DNA from: Variovorax sp. 54
GTDB taxonomy: Bacteria > Pseudomonadota > Gammaproteobacteria > Burkholderiales > Burkholderiaceae_C
Reading direction: 5' to 3'
DNA: 64,000 nt
NCBI RefSeq assembly: GCF_002754375.1
Contig: NZ_PEFF01000001.1
Span: 2,294,001-2,358,000 of the forward strand
Below, piece by piece: positions 63,594 to 64,000 of the stretch (within the stretch, counting starts at the first letter, position 1; each line of letters starts with the position of its first letter). The position numbers and the translations under genes are program-made. The notes beneath the pieces were generated by a model. That model worked only from the letters and a program-made list of their open reading frames with translations. It had not been told where the DNA came from and made no database searches.

Positions 63594-64000
63594 ATGGACC
63601 TCACGCTCAATCCCCGCTACGAAGCCTTTCGCGACGCGCTGCGCGCGTTCCTCGCCACGCACGGCCACCGCTCGGCCTTCGCGCGCACGGCAGAGCGCCC
63701 CGACGCCGACGCCCTCGCGTGGCAGCGCCTGCTGCTGGACCACGGCTACGCGGGCCGCACCGTGCCGCGTGACTACGGTGGCCACGGCGCCGCGCCCGAC
63801 GTGATGGAGGCGCACCTGATCACCGAGGAGTTCGCGCGCGCCGGCGTGGCGCCGCCGTTGGGCAACCAGGGCATCTCGATGCTGGTTCCCACCCTGCTCG
63901 AGCTGGGCACCGAGGCGCAGCGGCGCGAGTGGATCGGCCCCACGCTGCGCGGCGAGGTGGTCTGGTGCCAGGGCTACTCCGAGCCCGGCGCGGGCTCCGA
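63594..64000 (+). CDS. Acyl-CoA dehydrogenase, N-terminal part
   Basis: The first 135 codons; the gene runs off the right edge. The opening YEAFRDALRAFLATHGHR, AYGGHGAAPDV-type segment (DYGGHGAAPDV) and the substrate/FAD motif CQGYSEPGAGSD match the family's N-terminal helical and middle domains. It would oxidise an acyl-CoA to the enoyl-CoA, passing electrons to ETF. It is divergent from the Liv-type binding-protein/acyl-CoA ligase group and probably belongs to the same catabolic pathway. An ATG at 63527 is out of frame and is not used. Confidence 0.9.
   Translation, partial: MDLTLNPRYEAFRDALRAFLATHGHRSAFARTAERPDADALAWQRLLLDHGYAGRTVPRDYGGHGAAPDVMEAHLITEEFARAGVAPPLGNQGISMLVPTLLELGTEAQRREWIGPTLRGEVVWCQGYSEPGAGS

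Overview
The window looks like chromosomal DNA of a high-GC betaproteobacterium, most likely a Comamonadaceae member close to Variovorax. This rests on gene content and order (pilGHIJL beside rubA, thiD and hemL; algH-ruvX-pyrR-pyrB-pyrC'; a Bug/TctC binding protein; several Liv-type transporters) and on strong G/C bias at third codon positions. The genus is inferred, not proven. I found no phage, insertion sequence, rRNA operon or CRISPR array, and only one tRNA. The sequence reads as core genome with a few accessory catabolic and surface-protein genes.

Layout. 1-7760: a Liv-type ABC transporter (livF partial, fused livM-livG, livH, binding protein), an SDR dehydrogenase and a ketosteroid-dehydrogenase-like flavoprotein on the minus strand, with a divergent IclR regulator. 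This is probably one uptake-and-oxidation cluster. 7954-12686: algH-ruvX-pyrR-pyrB-pyrC' and a PlsC-like acyltransferase, minus strand, tightly overlapped; the dihydroorotase homologue has lost its metal-binding HxH. 12687-16771: photolyase, a lipoprotein plus small secreted protein pair, and the frameshifted remnant of a LuxR-type regulator. 16799-26672: pilG, pilH, pilI, pilJ and a 2014-residue PilL/ChpA, the Pil-Chp chemosensory system for type IV pili. 26756-29287: rubredoxin, with thiD-like and hemL genes divergent from it.

29304-33406: amidase and Bug-type binding protein with a divergent LysR regulator, then a small secreted protein. 33484-36433: dusB, fis and purH. 36617-40724: DedA/YqaA membrane protein, glutathione transferase, secreted serine protease, a zeta-toxin-like kinase overlapping a small ORF, and ychF. 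40893-47069: a complete ribose operon, rbsB-A-C-R-K-D, with a perfect 20-bp palindrome over its promoter. 47077-53355: MOSC protein, UbiH-type hydroxylase, DsbC, M61 peptidase, DUF2325-like protein, a Fur-like site and an enoyl-CoA hydratase. 53398-58752: an ECF sigma/anti-sigma pair, tRNA-Met, a wHTH regulator and a BapA-like Ig-repeat surface protein. 59144-64000: acyl-CoA ligase, two paralogous Liv-type binding proteins and the start of an acyl-CoA dehydrogenase.

No single locus is clearly a new biological system. The best leads are an 87-bp hairpin-rich repeat placed inside two unrelated operons, the zeta-like kinase/small-protein pair, the non-catalytic dihydroorotase, the truncated BapA-like protein beside an unusual receiver-less regulator, the decayed LuxR gene, and several perfect inverted repeats in promoter regions.
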